DNA of 64,000 nt from Candidatus Kryptoniota bacterium (GTDB taxonomy: Bacteria; Bacteroidota; Ignavibacteria; Kryptoniales; JAKASW01): positions 1-64,000 of the forward strand of contig DATCTN010000008.1 in the NCBI GenBank assembly GCA_036567965.1, given 5' to 3'. Under the pieces are notes generated by a model. The model made no database searches, was not told the origin of the DNA, and was given only the letters and a program-made list of their open reading frames with translations. Positions 63,446 to 64,000 of this stretch are shown here, piece after piece (position 1 is the first letter of the stretch; every line of letters begins with the position of its first letter). The translations under genes and the position numbers were made by a program.

Positions 63446-64000
63446 TTATCTCACCTTGAAAGTCGTTAGACTCAGGATCGCCAGGAGAATCCCGGCGATA
63501 TAAAACCTTGTCACAATTTTCGGCTCGGGTACGCCGTCCAGCTCGAAATGATGATGAAGCGGAGCCATCCGGAATACCCGTCTTCCTTCACCAAACTTCT
63601 TCTTCGTATATCTGAAATAGAGGACCTGGATGATTACCGAAAGCTCTTCGGCGAGGAAGATTCCCCCCAGTATCGGGAGGACGAGCTCCTTTTTTATCAT
63701 CACTGAAATGCCAGCCACCGCCCCGCCGAGCGCAAGCGACCCGGTATCGCCCATGAACACCTGTGCCGGGTATGAATTGTACCAGAGGAATCCGAGCGAC
63801 GCGCCGACAAGGGCAAAGCAATAAACGGTCAGCTCGCCGGAGCCGCGGAGATAAATGATGTTCAGATAGCGGCTGAACTCGACGTTGCCCGAAACATAAC
63901 ACATCAGTGCGAGCGTCAATGCTGTTATCCCGACTATTCCGATCGCCAGGCCGTCGAGCCCGTCAGTAAGATTTACGGCGTTCGATGTCGCCGTGATTAC
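63446..64000 (-). CDS. mraY: Phospho-MurNAc-pentapeptide transferase, C-terminal part (cut by window edge)
   Basis: First membrane step of peptidoglycan synthesis. Only about 185 residues are inside the window. The frame is open at the edge and begins [19 protein letters not shown], the MraY signature with catalytic Asp residues. [14 protein letters not shown] and [14 protein letters not shown] near the end, with the three-His motif, confirm MraY. Membrane spans alternate as expected. Start and N-terminus lie past 64000. Confidence 0.96.
   Translation of the reverse strand, partial: VITATSNAVNLTDGLDGLAIGIVGITALTLALMCYVSGNVEFSRYLNIIYLRGSGELTVYCFALVGASLGFLWYNSYPAQVFMGDTGSLALGGAVAGISVMIKKELVLPILGGIFLAEELSVIIQVLYFRYTKKKFGEGRRVFRMAPLHHHFELDGVPEPKIVTRFYIAGILLAILSLTTFKVR

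Overview
The window looks like the chromosome of a Gram-negative bacterium of the FCB superphylum, most like the Ignavibacteria/Chlorobiota side (Kryptoniota or a neighbour). This is inference from gene content: kdsB for Kdo/LPS, LolA, an outer-membrane porin, a SufBCD-SufT-Rrf2 set, and a dcw cluster of the order mraY-murD-ftsW-murG-murC-ftsQ-ftsA-ftsZ. Shine-Dalgarno sites of the AGGAG type are used freely. No rRNA, tRNA or CRISPR array was seen.

Layout. (1) Positions 1-5.7 kb form an accessory island. It holds the right end of an IS3-family element that has cut into a Y1 (RAYT-like) transposase gene, a tandem array of about 372-bp REP-like units directly upstream of that gene, and a minus-strand gene set built around a GHKL ATPase fused to a HExxH zinc-protease-like domain. 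This set is the best candidate for an undescribed system. (2) 5.7-16 kb: a secreted S10 carboxypeptidase, a membrane protein, a UvrD/AddA-type helicase-nuclease with a PolB-like exonuclease, a DUF2721 protein and a secreted S9 peptidase. Two copies of a repeated intergenic element end at the 3' ends of the S10 and helicase genes. (3) 16-21 kb: a suf operon with a clear sigma70-type promoter, sufBCD, sufT and an Rrf2 regulator, but no cysteine desulfurase. (4) 21-31 kb: mostly minus-strand housekeeping and secreted proteins (aldo/keto reductase, apiosidase-like glycosidase, Dtd, PrmC, NAD kinase, Gfo/Idh/MocA oxidoreductase) and an 870-bp gene-free, hairpin-rich stretch. (5) 31-43 kb: plus-strand housekeeping runs with many 1-8 nt overlaps (M48 protease, plsC, gatC, a four-helix-bundle protein, kdsB, pyrG, transaldolase, gcvT, comB, ftsK, lolA, a flippase-like membrane protein).

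(6) 43-47 kb is a phosphate-scavenging block: a phosphate-selective-type porin and two tandem pstS paralogues. TTMAC hexamers repeated at exact 11-bp steps, a Pho-box-like pattern, lie upstream of the porin and of the second pstS. (7) 47-52 kb is a convergent arsenic-resistance operon: arsR with a 22-bp palindromic operator, arsM, arsC, acr3, a ferredoxin, a small thioredoxin and an ArsP-like permease. The two blocks make sense together: a cell taking up phosphate through binding proteins while expelling or methylating arsenic. (8) 52-64 kb is the minus-strand division and cell-wall cluster from mraY (cut by the window edge) to ftsZ, with an extra small membrane gene between murG and murC. It is followed by a REC-HisKA protein lacking an ATPase domain and a sigma54-type response regulator.
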